A stretch of 64,000 nt of DNA from Argopecten irradians (taxonomy: Eukaryota; Mollusca; Bivalvia; Pectinida; Pectinidae): the NCBI RefSeq assembly GCF_041381155.1, contig NC_091135.1, forward strand, positions 49,612,086 to 49,676,085, in the 5' to 3' direction. Every line of letters starts with the position of its first letter. Positions within the stretch are counted from its first letter, which is position 1. Under the pieces are notes generated by a model. It saw nothing but the letters and a program-made list of their open reading frames with translations, had not been told where the DNA came from and searched no databases. Of this stretch, positions 62,617 through 64,000 are shown in pieces. The position numbers were made by a program, and so were the translations under genes.

Positions 62617-63356
62617 CTATAACGTTACAACAGCACTGTCTTTACTCTCCGTGTCCAGACTGGCATTGCTGTGTTGACTAAGACTGTGATCACTTCCTTC
62701 TCGTCTAAAATGGTCACTTTGTTTGGTGAGATGGTCCTCAACCTCATCATCCTCATCCTCCTGTTCATGAATCAGGGGAATGTCACTGTCAAATGACTTG
62801 GAGGAATGGTAGGAGCCCTGTGACTTTTGTGAACCAGTGGACATTTGGGAAGTGCGAGCTGATGACCCACGCATCGGTGCCAGGGTCATGCGCTGATTCA
62901 CCGGTTTCACAGTTATGATAAGGTTGGAGCTGTTGGCTACCATCATGTCTGTAACTTGATCAAGGGTCTTGCCTGCGACCTCAATACCATTAACCTCTAG
63001 TACCTCATCATTCACCGCCAGGAGACCTGTGCTCTCCGCCAGGCCACCTGGCACAAGTCTTGAAATAAAGATACCAGGCACTTTCTCTAGTCCATGTGGT
63101 GTTACACGCACACTTGTGCCATCTCGAATATAGAACCCTAAAGGCTTGTCCGAACCATTCTTCATGAGTTTCACACGCCGGTGAGTTTCAGGAACAACAT
63201 CAACATCGATGATGGCAGACACCCTTCTGAAGTCCTCTGGCATGCTGATGTTGATTCGAGGTTTCGGAGGAGCCTCAGCACTCATTAACTTGCTTATCGG
63301 ATTACGTCGCTTCACACCAAGTGTGCCATAGCCGTTAGCCTCACCATAACTTTCAC
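62617..63356 (-). CDS. PARD6: Partitioning defective 6 (Par-6), C-terminal exon with CRIB and PDZ
   Basis: Par-6 scaffolds Cdc42-GTP, atypical PKC and Par-3 at the apical or anterior cortex in polarised cells. This exon encodes about 246 residues: linker [15 protein letters not shown], the semi-[23 protein letters not shown], and a complete PDZ domain with carboxylate-binding loop PLGFYI, the conserved [20 protein letters not shown] and the loop [18 protein letters not shown] Ser-rich and acidic tail ([10 protein letters not shown]) follows. It ends in VVTL and a TAG at 62617-62619, a hydrophobic C-terminus of the PDZ-ligand kind. The PB1 domain is missing because upstream exons lie right of the window. 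The exon start is set at the AG at 63357-63358; this acceptor has a weak pyrimidine tract, so the start is less sure than the identity. Confidence 0.96.
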
Positions 63357-64000
63357 CTTCAACATATAACATAATCAAACTTATAGTTTCTAAAAGGTTG
63401 TCAAACATATTTTTCTTCTTTTTTATATATTTTAAGACAAAGATAATTTTATATTAATAATTTTTAGCAATGCAATCAATTTAACCAATGGCCAAAAATA
63501 ATATTTTCCTATCACAAAGATATAACATCATGAACACGCCGAAAAAGCCTTTCAAATCACACATACACGTGTATAATATCCATTTAGTGTCTCTGCCATA
63601 GAGAATATCTTATGTACTAAATACACTGCCAGTCTGTGACTTTAAAGTGACAGTCGGGCAAGGATGGCTAAAGTCGGTAAAAATGGTGTGAATGTATCCC
63701 GTATAATTTCTTATGAAATGGAATAACAAAATCTCTCGTCAAAATCTGTCTGCGTACGAAGAAATTAATTTAAAGTATGGGAATTCTAAAACGTCCTCCC
63801 GGCTCACTATGTCCGTGGTTACATTTCCACGCAACCTCGCTTTCAATGCTTTCAACTTTTCTTTACTTTAATGGTCAGAACTGGGAAACTATGCAGAACT
63901 TGACCGTCGTATTAATATGCGAGAACTTTTGGAAGGCCAATGAACGCATTTAGACTGGTTTTCTTTGCTCGACTATTCACTTTAAAGTTATATTTCCAGG
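63357..64000 (-). other. Intron of Par-6 at the window edge
   Basis: No further exon is recognised. From about 63640 onward the sequence (AAAGTGACAGTCGGGCAAGG and following) has the higher G+C content and unique-looking character of a dispersed repeat, but no second copy occurs in the window to prove it. Confidence 0.5.

Overview
The window is metazoan nuclear DNA, most likely from a bivalve mollusc. It has long A+T-rich introns, GT-AG splice sites, a Par-6 polarity gene, foldback MITEs, SINE-like copies sharing a TATA-like body segment, and DIRS/LINE remnants. No prokaryotic signal (operon, CRISPR, rRNA) was seen. The species is not determined. All gene models were assembled by hand from splice sites and reading phase.

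Layout. (1) 389-20131 (+): 3' part of a protein disulfide isomerase-like gene with a redox-dead thioredoxin fold and an ERp29-type C-terminal helical domain. Its last two introns are swollen by a 46-bp minisatellite (3880-5271) and a giant 31-bp minisatellite (about 390 copies, 7.3-19.9 kb). (2) 21201-32486 (-): a complete six-coding-exon gene for a 186-residue protein that resembles sperm/ciliary microtubule inner proteins. An RFX X-box-like site lies next to its noncoding first exon. Intron 1 holds a 55-bp array (23.8-27.8 kb). (3) 36014-53462 (-): a twelve-exon gene encoding 760 residues. It has an alpha-arrestin (ARRDC-type) module, a low-complexity linker with PSAP and LPxY motifs, and two tandem DUF1330-like dimeric alpha/beta-barrel domains. 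Its last intron (10.5 kb) is almost entirely a 39-bp array plus an 83-bp array. (4) 62617-63356 (-): the CRIB-PDZ-C-terminal exon of Par-6, whose 5' part lies beyond the window. Between genes are SINE copies, foldback MITEs, and a decayed LINE (54.7-56.8 kb) with a later insertion.

The most striking theme is that about 28 kb of the 64 kb is minisatellite, and all five arrays sit inside introns. Two of them were born on a splice junction. The 46-bp unit contains the 3' splice site plus the first bases of the exon at 5272. The 83-bp unit contains the last 61 coding bases plus the 5' splice site of the exon ending at 46611. Each true splice site is therefore followed or preceded by dozens of near-identical decoys. 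The very long ORFs across the arrays are artefacts of stop-free repeat units and are not annotated as genes.

The second notable observation is the arrestin / PSAP-LPxY / DUF1330-like fusion. Intron phase supports it across every junction, and I do not know of a described protein with this architecture.
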